From: JAAELZ01 sp965223465
GTDB lineage: Bacteria; Pseudomonadota; Gammaproteobacteria; Arenicellales; Poriferihabitantaceae
DNA: 64,000 nucleotides
Direction of reading: 5' to 3'
Assembly: GCA_965223465.1 (NCBI GenBank)
Contig: OZ245025.1
Coordinates: 2,170,001-2,234,000, forward strand
The position numbers and the translations under genes were made by a program. Positions 1-7,935 of this stretch are shown here, piece by piece. How positions within the stretch are numbered: position 1 is the first letter of the stretch; each line of letters begins with the position of its first letter. The notes beneath the pieces are model-generated. The model was not told the DNA's origin. It did no database searches and saw only the letters and a list, made by a program, of their open reading frames with translations.

Positions 1-286
1 GGCGCAGTCCAGGTGGTCCGTTGTCCTGCCCGCCTGCGTCTAGAGCAGCGTAATAGAACGCGTCCACCTGATGCCGGCTTTCGGCTATGAATGCGATGTG
101 TAAGTGCGCGGGTTTCTCTTCCGTTTGGTACAGGCATAGGGAACTCGCACCTGTAGATTGACTTAGCTCCGCACCGTTTGGCGGCCAATCCGTGACCACA
201 GTCACCCCAATTGGTTCGAGCGCCTTCATGTAGAAGGTTCTACTCAGTGTAAAATCACGTACGCCGAACTTGATATGGTCAAACAT
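1..286 (-). CDS. VOC/glyoxalase-fold protein, 3' part cut by window edge
   Basis: The reading frame starts at an ATG read leftwards from 286 and runs off the left edge, so only the first 95 or so residues are visible. They begin MFDHIKFGVRDFTLSRTFYM and continue through a TGASSLCLYQ strand to HLHIAFIAESRHQVDAFYYAA. This is the first beta-alpha-beta-beta-beta module of the vicinal oxygen chelate (glyoxalase/bleomycin-resistance) fold: a metal-ligand His near the N-terminus (FDHI) and a second module residue in HLHIAF. Family members are small cytosolic metal-dependent isomerases, dioxygenases or resistance proteins. The substrate cannot be inferred. Confidence 0.75.
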   Translation of the reverse strand, partial: MFDHIKFGVRDFTLSRTFYMKALEPIGVTVVTDWPPNGAELSQSTGASSLCLYQTEEKPAHLHIAFIAESRHQVDAFYYAALDAGGQDNGPPGLR

Positions 287-597
287 GAGTCCCCCTTGCT
301 TTTCTCGTGGGTAAAGTGGTGGCATTCAATGGGAATTAGGCGTCACCCGACTTAGATTGATTGAGGAATTTATATTTCGCAATCATGCTACCAAAGAGCG
401 TTTTGCTACACCATGCCCAGTGTACGCTTGAATGGTTTATTATTGGCCCCTTCGGGGGCGCGGGCAAAGCATGAAAGAACATAACCCATTGACCTCATAT
501 CTTCTCCCATACTGCTGCATTACATTCAATAACCACTACTATTTTAATGATATAGGGAGACTTCAATAATCATTACCCGGTTATACCTTTTTTCGCC
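287..597. other. intergenic region with a UUCG hairpin
   Basis: No gene is seen between the glyoxalase-like gene and hemH. The one clear structure is a 5-bp GC stem closed by a UUCG tetraloop (446-459, GCCCC-TTCG-GGGGC). It has no following T-run, so it is a stable hairpin rather than a canonical intrinsic terminator. The promoter of the leftward glyoxalase-like gene should lie in the left part, but I could not pick convincing -35/-10 boxes. Confidence 0.4.
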
Positions 598-1608
598 TTA
601 AGACTCCTCGGCTAATTGCTGACGAATGAGTGACACCATCATCTGGATATGCTCGGCCTCGGCATTTAAACACGGGATGTAAAAATATTTCTCTCCACCT
701 GCTTCGATAAACACATCACGGTTTTCCATCTGGATTTCTTCCAGCGTTTCCAGACAATCCGCGCTAAAGCCGGGGCACATAATCTGCACGTTTTTGACCC
801 CCGATTGTGCTAATTCCTCAAGGGTTTTATCGGTATAGGGTTGCAACCATTGCTTGGGGCCGAGCCGTGATTGAAAAGTAAGCATCCATTCGCTGCTTTT
901 AAGCGCCAGCGCCTTTGCCAGTAAGTCTGCGGTTTGTTTGCATTGCTCAGGGTAAGGGTCGCCCGCCTTGGCATAATCTTCCGGGATGCCATGAAATGAC
1001 ATCACCAGTTTTTCAGCCCGGCCGTGCTCTGACCAATGCCGCTGCACGCTATTGGCCAAGGCTTCAATATAAGCCGGCTCATCATAATACTGCTGGATAA
1101 AATGAATCCGGGGTGACCATGCGGGTTGGCTAGCTAAAGCAAGCTCAATGGCATCGGAAGTTGAGCTGGTAGTGGTATCGGAAAACTGCGGATAAAGCGG
1201 CAACACGACGATCTTTTCAATGCCCTGCTGTTTGAATGCATTTATCGCCTCTGCAATCGCGGGCTTTCCATAACGCATCGCCAATTCAACGCTGAAGTTT
1301 TGTGCTTCTGCATCCAATGCCAATTGCAAAGCGCTGGCTTGCTGCTGACTGATCGTGAGCAAAGGCGAACCTGCATCTGTCCAGATTTTGGCGTAAGCCT
1401 CAGCCGAGCGTTTGGGTCGCGTGTTTAAAATGACCAGATTCAATATCGGCCACCAAATGATCTTAGGCGTTTTCACCACCCGCTGATCATACAAAAACTC
1501 TTTTAGATAGCGCCGCACATCCGCTACTTTGGGCGAATCTGGGGTGCCCAGGTTGGTGAGTAGTACGCCAATGGTCTGGTTGTTGTCCATAGGTGCTCTT
1601 TTATTCAT
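598..1608 (-). CDS. hemH: ferrochelatase
   Basis: HemH inserts Fe2+ into protoporphyrin IX, the last step of protoheme synthesis, at the cytoplasmic face of the membrane. Diagnostic segments are the N-terminal GVLLTNLGTPDSP, the PLYPQFSDTTTSS loop, the catalytic-His region LVMSFHGIPEDYAKAGDPY, and the C-terminal LGPKQWLQPYTD and MCPGFSADCLETLEEI segments. The length (336 aa) is normal for proteobacterial HemH. The start is uncertain: a second Met at residue 7 (1590) has an AAGAG-like ribosome site about 7 nt upstream, while the first ATG has none, so the native protein may be 330 aa. It appears monocistronic; an EamA transporter lies upstream on the same strand. Confidence 0.97.
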   Translation of the reverse strand: MNKRAPMDNNQTIGVLLTNLGTPDSPKVADVRRYLKEFLYDQRVVKTPKIIWWPILNLVILNTRPKRSAEAYAKIWTDAGSPLLTISQQQASALQLALDAEAQNFSVELAMRYGKPAIAEAINAFKQQGIEKIVVLPLYPQFSDTTTSSTSDAIELALASQPAWSPRIHFIQQYYDEPAYIEALANSVQRHWSEHGRAEKLVMSFHGIPEDYAKAGDPYPEQCKQTADLLAKALALKSSEWMLTFQSRLGPKQWLQPYTDKTLEELAQSGVKNVQIMCPGFSADCLETLEEIQMENRDVFIEAGGEKYFYIPCLNAEAEHIQMMVSLIRQQLAEES

Positions 1609-1736
1609 TCAGATAACAACAAAAGTTTGTGAGTGCAGACCGTATCGCCTGGCATGGTGGTTGGCAAGCACCACCGCCTGGTTTTAGCTAATTGTCCAGC
1701 TAGCATTTGCTAACAGCGATTTGCCTGTAATGGCCG

Positions 1737-2591
1737 TTAATGTCTGACTTCGCGCAGCCCAATGTAAGCATGCACCATCAGTGTAATCAAGATAATCATG
1801 CCCCCAATTATGGTTTTCACGCTCGGTACTTCTTGCAGGAATAACCAGGCAAGTGCGGTTCCGCCAACGGTTTCTAAAGGCAGCATCAGGCTGACTTCCG
1901 CCGCCGGAATATAGCGCGGTGCGATGGTAATCAGCACAAAAGCCAGTGTGACGACCAGGCCCATCGCAAGAATAACGCCAACGGTATAGGCGCTGAGCGC
2001 CTCCCAGTGCGCAAACGGGGCGGCGATTAATGCCCCCAGTAAGCCGCTGATTGAAATCGCCGGCACCATATTTTTATCCTTTTCCTTACGGTTCAGCACA
2101 AAGGTAGCCGCAATGGCTGCTGCGGATATCAGCGCGCATACATTTCCAACCCAGTGACCGCCTTGTTGGCCCTGACCCACCACCAGGATCAAGCCTGCGA
2201 TCACACAAAGGATCGCGATTAAGGTATATAACTTAAGACGCTCACCTAAAAATACCCGGCTATACAATGCCGCAAATAGAGGCGATATCGCCACAATGAC
2301 CAGGGTATTGGCGATAGTGGTATAAACCACCGCATTGACGAAAGCAATCGTGCTGATAGAAAAACAGACGGCAACCAGCAGCCCGGTTTTACCAATATGC
2401 GTGTACTGTTTGATCAGGGGCGCTTTATCAAACCAGCTGGTAATAATGGCCATACCCACCGCCATCAATAATCCGCGATAGACCAACATTGCCCATTCAT
2501 CTAAATCCGCTAACCGAATAAGCAAGGTGTCGGGGCTCAATATCATGACCCCGGCAAACGCATAGAGCAGACCTTTTAGGTGGCTGGACAT
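1737..2591 (-). CDS. EamA/DMT-family inner-membrane transporter
   Basis: This 284-aa protein is almost entirely hydrophobic, with about ten membrane segments arranged as two EamA repeats of five, the standard architecture of the drug/metabolite transporter superfamily. The first repeat contains an LVYRGLLMAVG segment and an ANTLVIVAISPLFAALYSRVFLGERL segment. The second has the matching PAAEVSLMLPLETVGGTALAWLFLQEVPS segment. Family members export amino acids, metabolites or drugs in exchange for protons. The substrate cannot be read from sequence. The gene lies upstream of hemH on the same strand, about 130 bp away, so co-transcription is possible but unproven. Confidence 0.9.
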   Translation of the reverse strand: MSSHLKGLLYAFAGVMILSPDTLLIRLADLDEWAMLVYRGLLMAVGMAIITSWFDKAPLIKQYTHIGKTGLLVAVCFSISTIAFVNAVVYTTIANTLVIVAISPLFAALYSRVFLGERLKLYTLIAILCVIAGLILVVGQGQQGGHWVGNVCALISAAAIAATFVLNRKEKDKNMVPAISISGLLGALIAAPFAHWEALSAYTVGVILAMGLVVTLAFVLITIAPRYIPAAEVSLMLPLETVGGTALAWLFLQEVPSVKTIIGGMIILITLMVHAYIGLREVRH

Positions 2592-2922
2592 GAATTTCTA
2601 GGTTGATTTTGGAAGACGCTGTATTTGAGGCAATAAACCTCCAACATGCAAGCAATTGTTGCTCAAACCGGCGTAATTTTCCCAAGCACTATACGGTCAA
2701 TTAGGCTCGGCAAGGGGTTACATTCGGTGGCTACAACAACGGCCTGCACCGTCCTTAGTACAGGGCCACGCAAATTGCCCATCTAGGCGGCTGCCAATTA
2801 ATTCATTTGGAGCCAATCCAGTGCAATATTTATCACACGAAAACAGGGTAATTCATTGACACCCAACCCCTATTTAAGCTAAATTCCAGCGCCATTTTTT
2901 ATAGCTATTCTGGATAACGGTC
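2592..2922. other. intergenic region upstream of rpmH
   Basis: This 331-bp stretch separates the leftward EamA gene from the rightward rpmH. The right end carries the rpmH promoter (separate entry). In many gammaproteobacteria dnaA and the chromosomal origin lie here, but no dnaA is present and I found no cluster of TTATCCACA-type DnaA boxes. The nearest resemblance (TTTATCACAC near 2830) is a poor match. Nothing else was recognised. Confidence 0.5.
2856..2885 (+). promoter_or_regulatory. sigma70-type promoter of rpmH
   Basis: A perfect -35 box TTGACA (2856-2861) is followed after 18 bp by TAAATT (2880-2885), placed about 38 bp before the rpmH start codon. This fits the strong housekeeping promoter expected for the ribosomal protein L34 operon. 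It is assigned by inspection only. Confidence 0.65.
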
Positions 2923-3057
2923 ATGAAACGTACTTTCCAACCCAGTGTATTGAAACGCAAACGTACACACGGTTTCCGCGCGCGTATGAAAACACGTGGT
3001 GGTCGCGCGGTGATTCGTGCGCGTCGCGCTAAAGGTAGAGCGCGTTTAAGCGCCTAG
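2923..3057 (+). CDS. rpmH: 50S ribosomal protein L34
   Basis: This 44-residue, extremely basic protein begins MKRTFQPSVLKRKRTHGF and ends with an Arg/Ala-rich tail, the invariant pattern of bacterial L34. It is a structural component of the large ribosomal subunit that binds 23S rRNA. It heads the conserved rpmH-rnpA-yidD-yidC-mnmE string. The gene is too short for most ORF filters but unmistakable by sequence and context. The stop codon forms the first bases of a hairpin that separates it from rnpA. Confidence 0.98.
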   Translation: MKRTFQPSVLKRKRTHGFRARMKTRGGRAVIRARRAKGRARLSA

Positions 3058-3077
3058 GTTCGCAAACACTGCGAACC
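3057..3077 (+). other. rpmH-rnpA intercistronic hairpin
   Basis: GGTTCGCA (3057-3064) and TGCGAACC (3070-3077) form a perfect 8-bp stem around a 5-nt loop, directly at the rpmH stop codon and 16 nt before the rnpA GTG start. No T-tract follows, so it is better read as an mRNA stability or processing element. It could lower rnpA expression relative to rpmH, but that function is inferred. Confidence 0.6.
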
Positions 3078-3093
3078 CGAATAAACAAAAAGT

Positions 3094-3456
3094 GTGGCTG
3101 CGCGCGTCGCAACTTTTAAGAAGACGCAGCGGCTGCTAAAACCCGCTGAATTTAAACAGGTTTTTAATCAACGCCAAAGCGCGCATAATGCGTATTTTGG
3201 CGTTTACGTAGCAAAAAATAAACTAAACCACGCACGTCTTGGGCTGGTGGTTTCGAAAAAGGTAAGCAAGAAAGCAGTAATACGTAATCGAATCAAGCGT
3301 CAAGTTCGAGAATCGTTTCGTCAACAACAATTAACATTGGGCTCGGTTGATTTTGTAGTTGTCGCCAAGGCCCCATTGGCGGATATCTCAGCTGATGCGA
3401 TTCGCCCAAACATACAACCTTTATGGCATAAAGCAATAAACCGATGCAAACGATAG
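3094..3456 (+). CDS. rnpA: ribonuclease P protein component
   Basis: RnpA is the small basic protein that binds RNase P RNA and helps it position pre-tRNA 5' leaders for cleavage. Its hallmark is the RNR motif, seen here as KKAVIRNRIKRQVRESF, preceded by the strand LGLVVSKKVSK. The length is 120 aa, typical of the family. The start is GTG: an in-frame TAA lies only 10 nt upstream (3082-3084) and no ATG follows soon, so the start is effectively fixed. The 3' end overlaps yidD by 13 nt in another frame. Confidence 0.96.
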   Translation: MAARVATFKKTQRLLKPAEFKQVFNQRQSAHNAYFGVYVAKNKLNHARLGLVVSKKVSKKAVIRNRIKRQVRESFRQQQLTLGSVDFVVVAKAPLADISADAIRPNIQPLWHKAINRCKR

Positions 3457-3683
3457 CGCTGTATTTGATAAAAACATATCGGCTGTTGGTCAGCCCATTT
3501 TTGGGGCAAGCATGTCGCTTTGAGCCGAGTTGTTCCCGCTATACCGAAGAAGCGATTAAAACACACGGCACGATCAAGGGCACAGTTATGGGTGCAAAGC
3601 GTATTTGTCGTTGCCACCCTTGGAATGAAGGTGGCTATGACCCTGTTCCAAATTGCCCTACTCATCAACACGATCACTCATAA
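3444..3683 (+). CDS. yidD: membrane protein insertion efficiency factor YidD
   Basis: This 79-aa protein has the family signature: an amphipathic N-terminal helix (LIKTYRLLVSPFLG), then CRFEPSCSRYTEEAIKTHG, RICRCHPWNEGGYDPVP and a short polar tail. YidD associates with the inner membrane and assists YidC/Sec-dependent insertion. It starts inside the end of rnpA and stops 6 nt before yidC, the universal arrangement. Confidence 0.96.
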   Translation: MQTIALYLIKTYRLLVSPFLGQACRFEPSCSRYTEEAIKTHGTIKGTVMGAKRICRCHPWNEGGYDPVPNCPTHQHDHS

Positions 3684-3689
3684 AATTAC

Positions 3690-5396
3690 ATGGATATTCA
3701 ACGGCTCGTTCTTTTTATGGCTTTTGGGCTGGTTTCTATGATGCTGTTGCAAAACTGGCAGGCCTATCAGGCGGAAAAATATCCACCCCCCGTCGCGCAA
3801 CAACAAACTCAAGCTAATCCAGCAACAGATGCACCGGCTACCGGTGCCGTTCCTAATGCACCTGACACACCCACTGCCGGCCCGGCTCCAGAAGGCGTTC
3901 CGGAAGTTGCAGCAATCGAAATGCCCGCCGCGCCGGTAACGACTAGCGAAGGTGAATTGATCGATGTTAAAACCGATCTGCTACATATTAAAATAGACAC
4001 CCAGGGCGGCAGCTTGTCCTACGCGGGCCTGAATGAGTATCCCGTGGAGCTTAAAGAACCGGACGTACCGGTGGTTTTATTGCAAAACAATGCCGATCAG
4101 CGCTACCTCGCCGAAAGCGGACTGACGGGGACTGCGGATAGCGAACTGCCTAATCACCACACCCAGTATCAGGCCGCGCAACTGAGTTATGAACTGGGTG
4201 ACAACGACACCATTGAAGTGCCATTGGGATACACCGGCCCTGATGGGGTGGAATATATCAAGGTTTATACTTTCTCGAGAAATAGTTACCGCGTCGGCGT
4301 TCGCTATATCGTTAATAACAAAAGCGCGACACCCTGGACGGGCTATTTCTATGGGCACTTATTACGCACCGAGCCCGGTACGGGTAGGGGTGGAAGCATT
4401 TTTACCGGCCAGATGCCGAGCTTCACCGGTGGCGCGTACTACACCCCCGAAGAGCTCTATAACAAAATTTCATTCTCCGAGTTGGCGGAGAAAAGCGATG
4501 AGCTTCCACTGGAAGGCCCATCCGGATGGGCCGCCATGCTGGAACATTATTTTGTGGGTGCCTGGCTAACCGAACCCGAAGGGAAATATCGTTTTTATAA
4601 TCAAACCAATGCCAGACTGGTAAACCCTGAATACAAGCTTGGCTTTCTCGATTTAACGCCCACCACGATTGCACCGGGGGAAAGTGCTGAACTAAGTGCA
4701 GCCTTGTTTGTCGGCCCCAAAGAACGAGATCGATTGGATGCGCAAAATGTTGAAGGACTTGCCTTAACGGTAGATTTTGGCTGGTTAACCGTCATCGCCG
4801 AACCTTTGTTCTGGGTCATGCGCAAAATCAATGGGGTTGTGGGTAATTGGGGCTGGACCATCATACTGATCACCATTTTGATCAAGGCGCTATTTCTACC
4901 TTTGTCCGCCGCCAGCTATAAATCGATGGCCAAGATGAAAAAGCTTTCGCCCCGCTTGAAAACGCTGAAAGAGCGCTACGGCGACGATAAACAAAAGTTT
5001 CAGCAAGAAATGATGAAGCTTTACAAGGAAGAAAAGGTTAACCCGGCAGGGGGTTGTTTACCCATTCTGGTGCAAATTCCCGTGTTTATCGCGCTTTACT
5101 GGGTATTGCTGGAAAGTGTCGAATTGCGCCAGGCGCCCTGGGCATTTTGGATTCAAGATTTATCCAGTAAAGACCCATTATACATACTGCCGTTGCTCAT
5201 GGGCGGTTCTATGTTTGCGCAACAGTTGTTAAACCCTGCACCCATGGATCCGATGCAGCAAAAAATAATGATGGCGCTGCCGGTGGTGTTCACGATTTTG
5301 TTTCTAAGCTTTCCCGCCGGTTTGGTTTTGTATTGGGTGGTCAACAATACTTTATCCATCGCGCAACAATGGATGATCACGCGGCGTTATCAATAG
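3690..5396 (+). CDS. yidC: membrane protein insertase YidC
   Basis: The 568-aa protein is a Gram-negative YidC. It has an N-terminal membrane segment (residues about 5-22), a Pro/Ala-rich linker (about 40-85) and a large periplasmic beta-sandwich domain (to about 355). The C-terminal 60KD_IMP insertase core has five membrane segments, beginning near VMRKINGVVGNWGWTIILITILIK. The conserved arginine of the hydrophilic groove is not assigned precisely, but the cytoplasmic hairpin KMKKLSPRLKTLKERYGDDK is present. YidC inserts membrane proteins alone or with SecYEG. It is co-transcribed with yidD and probably with mnmE. Confidence 0.98.
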   Translation: MDIQRLVLFMAFGLVSMMLLQNWQAYQAEKYPPPVAQQQTQANPATDAPATGAVPNAPDTPTAGPAPEGVPEVAAIEMPAAPVTTSEGELIDVKTDLLHIKIDTQGGSLSYAGLNEYPVELKEPDVPVVLLQNNADQRYLAESGLTGTADSELPNHHTQYQAAQLSYELGDNDTIEVPLGYTGPDGVEYIKVYTFSRNSYRVGVRYIVNNKSATPWTGYFYGHLLRTEPGTGRGGSIFTGQMPSFTGGAYYTPEELYNKISFSELAEKSDELPLEGPSGWAAMLEHYFVGAWLTEPEGKYRFYNQTNARLVNPEYKLGFLDLTPTTIAPGESAELSAALFVGPKERDRLDAQNVEGLALTVDFGWLTVIAEPLFWVMRKINGVVGNWGWTIILITILIKALFLPLSAASYKSMAKMKKLSPRLKTLKERYGDDKQKFQQEMMKLYKEEKVNPAGGCLPILVQIPVFIALYWVLLESVELRQAPWAFWIQDLSSKDPLYILPLLMGGSMFAQQLLNPAPMDPMQQKIMMALPVVFTILFLSFPAGLVLYWVVNNTLSIAQQWMITRRYQ

Positions 5397-5460
5397 CGGT
5401 ATCCTATTCTAAATCGAGTGGGCCCTTATTGGGCGCACCACCCCGCGCCTTGTTTCGGCA

Positions 5461-6801
5461 ATGAGCCAGACCAGCACCATTGTGGCGATTGCCACGCCAC
5501 CAGGCATGGGTGGCATCGGTATTGTCCGGCTGTCCGGGCCACAATCGCTTTCAATCGCCGAGCAGCTTAGTGGTCAAAGGTTCAAGCCGCGCTACGCGCA
5601 TTATCTCACTATCCGAGATGCCCAGTCGCGGATGCTTGATCAAGGGATTGGCTTGTATTTTAAGGCACCACATAGTTTTACCGGAGAAGATATCGTCGAG
5701 ATTCAGGGCCATGGCAGCCCGGTCGCGCTGCAAATGATTGTTGAGCGCTGTGTTGAATTGGGGGCGCAATTAGCCCAACCGGGTGAGTTTTCGCAGCGTG
5801 CCTTTTTCAACGATAAAATGGATTTGAGCCAGGCCGAAGCCATCGCTGATTTGATCACCAGCTCAACAGACTCGGCCGCACGCGCGGCAATACGCTCACT
5901 GAGCGGTGAATTTTCCAATTCGGTGACCGCTTTAATCGAACGACTCGTTGAACTGCGCGTGCTGGTTGAAGCTTCAATTGATTTTCCGGAAGAAGAGATC
6001 GACTTTTTAGCGGAAAACGATGTACTCGGCCGTACCCAAAATGTACTGACAGAGTTCAACCAACTAAAAGCAATGGTTAGGCGTGGCACTTTGTTGCGCG
6101 ATGCGATTCACATTGTACTGGTGGGGCCACCTAACGCGGGTAAATCAAGCCTACTCAATACCTTGTGTCGCGATGACCGAGCGATTGTGAGTGATATTCC
6201 GGGTACAACTCGAGATACGCTGGAGCACGCGATTCAGCTCAATGGTTACCCAGTTGTGCTTACCGATACCGCAGGCTTACGCGAAAATGCTGATCAAATC
6301 GAACAAGAAGGCATTAACCGGGCGCGCCAGGCAATGGCCCAGGCAGATTTAGCCCTGGTTTGTATTGATGAATCCGATACGCATACCACCCAAATCGAGA
6401 AGATTGTCGCCGATGAAGTACCCGAGGGCTTGGGTTATGCGCTGGTGCTGAATAAAACTGATCTGATTGGCCAACCCGCTTCCCGTGAGGGCAACCGTAT
6501 TCGCATCAGCGCAAAAAGCGGTGAAGGGATAGACCTACTCTGCGATTGGATTAGCGATATTGTTGGCTTTTCCGATCATAGCCAGGGTCAAATCCTGGCG
6601 CGGCAGCGGCACCTAGATGCACTCAAACGGGCAGAAACGCACCTGCAACGCGCCTATGAAGGCTTTAAAACGACCCAGGCGGGCGAATTATTGGCAGAAG
6701 ATTTATTCCTCGCGGCCCAGGTATTGGGTGAAATTAGCGGTAAAATGAGCGCAGATGAATTACTTGGTGAGATTTTTACCTCATTTTGTATCGGCAAATG
6801 A
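5461..6801 (+). CDS. mnmE: tRNA uridine-5-carboxymethylaminomethyl(34) synthesis GTPase MnmE
   Basis: MnmE works with MnmG to install the cmnm5/nm5 modification on wobble U34 of several tRNAs. Visible parts are the folate-binding N-domain (MSQTSTIVAIATPPGMGGIGIVRLSG), the inserted Ras-like G domain with Walker A GPPNAGKSSLLN, switch II DTAGLR and specificity motif NKTD, and the C-terminal FCIGK with the catalytic cysteine. The length of 446 aa is normal. The partner mnmG lies 2.4 kb downstream on the same strand, separated by two membrane-protein genes. Confidence 0.98.
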   Translation: MSQTSTIVAIATPPGMGGIGIVRLSGPQSLSIAEQLSGQRFKPRYAHYLTIRDAQSRMLDQGIGLYFKAPHSFTGEDIVEIQGHGSPVALQMIVERCVELGAQLAQPGEFSQRAFFNDKMDLSQAEAIADLITSSTDSAARAAIRSLSGEFSNSVTALIERLVELRVLVEASIDFPEEEIDFLAENDVLGRTQNVLTEFNQLKAMVRRGTLLRDAIHIVLVGPPNAGKSSLLNTLCRDDRAIVSDIPGTTRDTLEHAIQLNGYPVVLTDTAGLRENADQIEQEGINRARQAMAQADLALVCIDESDTHTTQIEKIVADEVPEGLGYALVLNKTDLIGQPASREGNRIRISAKSGEGIDLLCDWISDIVGFSDHSQGQILARQRHLDALKRAETHLQRAYEGFKTTQAGELLAEDLFLAAQVLGEISGKMSADELLGEIFTSFCIGK

Positions 6802-6872
6802 ACCGCAAATTACTCTGATCAGCGTATAATCTAAACCCTGCACAAAAGTATGGTTGAAATATCGCGAATTTT

Positions 6873-7919
6873 GTGCAAATACCGCATAATGCTCATATTG
6901 ACTCAATTTCTGAAATTCTGATGCTACATAATATAAAAGCTCGACACCATTATACGCGTAATGTTCTTATTCAGTTTGTTGTCGCACTGGTCATATTCTT
7001 GATGCTGCTTTTCTGGCGCAGAGATTTTTTCGCTCAGGTATATATCGAAAATCAAATCAGTTCCGTTGGCTGGACGATTAACGGGGGTATTGTCATTTTA
7101 TTTATCGCTGGCCTATATCGCGTGGTCCAACTATTGCTGCGCTACATGCGGGAAGAAGCAGCGATTAATCGTTTTGTGCACAATATTGCGGTGGAAGAAG
7201 ACCCGATGGAGCATGTCGATCATAATTCGTTTGTAGCGGATCGATATGAAACCCTGAAAATGTTACATCGCAAACGTGCCAGCATCAATCATAGTGCGCT
7301 GGCCGCCACCTTGCTGGCGACCGAGGCGAGTTATAATTCTTTGCCCAAATTTGTGCATAACACGCTTATATTGACCGGCGTGTTTGGAACAATAGTATCG
7401 CTTTCTATCGCTTTACTGGGCGCGTCCAATTTGGTCGACAATGTGGCGCAAGTCGGTAATATCGGCGATATTATTCATGGCATGTCAACGGCGCTTTCCA
7501 CGACCATGACGGCCATTATCGCCTACCTGTTTTTCGGTTATTTTTACTTGAAACTAACCGACGCGCAGACCTATCTGATTAGCCGGGTTGAAGAAGTCAC
7601 CGCGACCCATTTAATGCCCTACTTCGAACTCAGTGATGATGCATTGCAAAAAGAATTTGCCGACACTTTGAAATCTTCCGGTAATCTGGTACGCAGATTT
7701 GACAAAGCCCAATCAGCCTACCAAGCGGCTGCCAACCAGATGTCTGATACCGTGGTGCAACTTCAGGCTGCCGTGGTTCGTGACGAGCAACAAATAAAAC
7801 AGATGAACCTTAAACTGGATCAACTGGTTAGCGTGGCGCAAAAAACCTATCAAAAGGAAGACCGCTCCATCGAGCGTGTGATTGATTTGTTGCACAAAGA
7901 TTTTCGCACACGCAAATAG
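6873..7919 (+). CDS. MotA/TolQ/ExbB-like ion-channel protein
   Basis: This 348-aa inner-membrane protein has four predicted membrane segments (residues about 30-48, 65-85, 165-187 and 205-230). A cytoplasmic region of about 75 aa separates TM2 and TM3. The block GVFGTIVSLSIALLG followed by MSTALSTTMTAIIAYLFFGY matches the MotA/TolQ/ExbB proton-channel pattern. The C-terminal 80 residues look helical and may coil. It is not an obvious orthologue of MotA, PomA, ExbB or TolQ. The start is GTG; a later ATG (6921) is an alternative and neither has a good ribosome site. TATAAT at 6825-6830 may be its own -10 box. The gene ends 16 nt before a MotB/TolR-like partner, which suggests a two-component ion-driven machine. 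Confidence 0.8.
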   Translation: MQIPHNAHIDSISEILMLHNIKARHHYTRNVLIQFVVALVIFLMLLFWRRDFFAQVYIENQISSVGWTINGGIVILFIAGLYRVVQLLLRYMREEAAINRFVHNIAVEEDPMEHVDHNSFVADRYETLKMLHRKRASINHSALAATLLATEASYNSLPKFVHNTLILTGVFGTIVSLSIALLGASNLVDNVAQVGNIGDIIHGMSTALSTTMTAIIAYLFFGYFYLKLTDAQTYLISRVEEVTATHLMPYFELSDDALQKEFADTLKSSGNLVRRFDKAQSAYQAAANQMSDTVVQLQAAVVRDEQQIKQMNLKLDQLVSVAQKTYQKEDRSIERVIDLLHKDFRTRK

Positions 7920-7935
7920 CCAGCGGAAATAACAG

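Noticed and set aside
2830..2840. DnaA box TTTATCACAC near rpmH
   Set aside because: It differs from TTATCCACA at several positions and is alone; no origin features are present.
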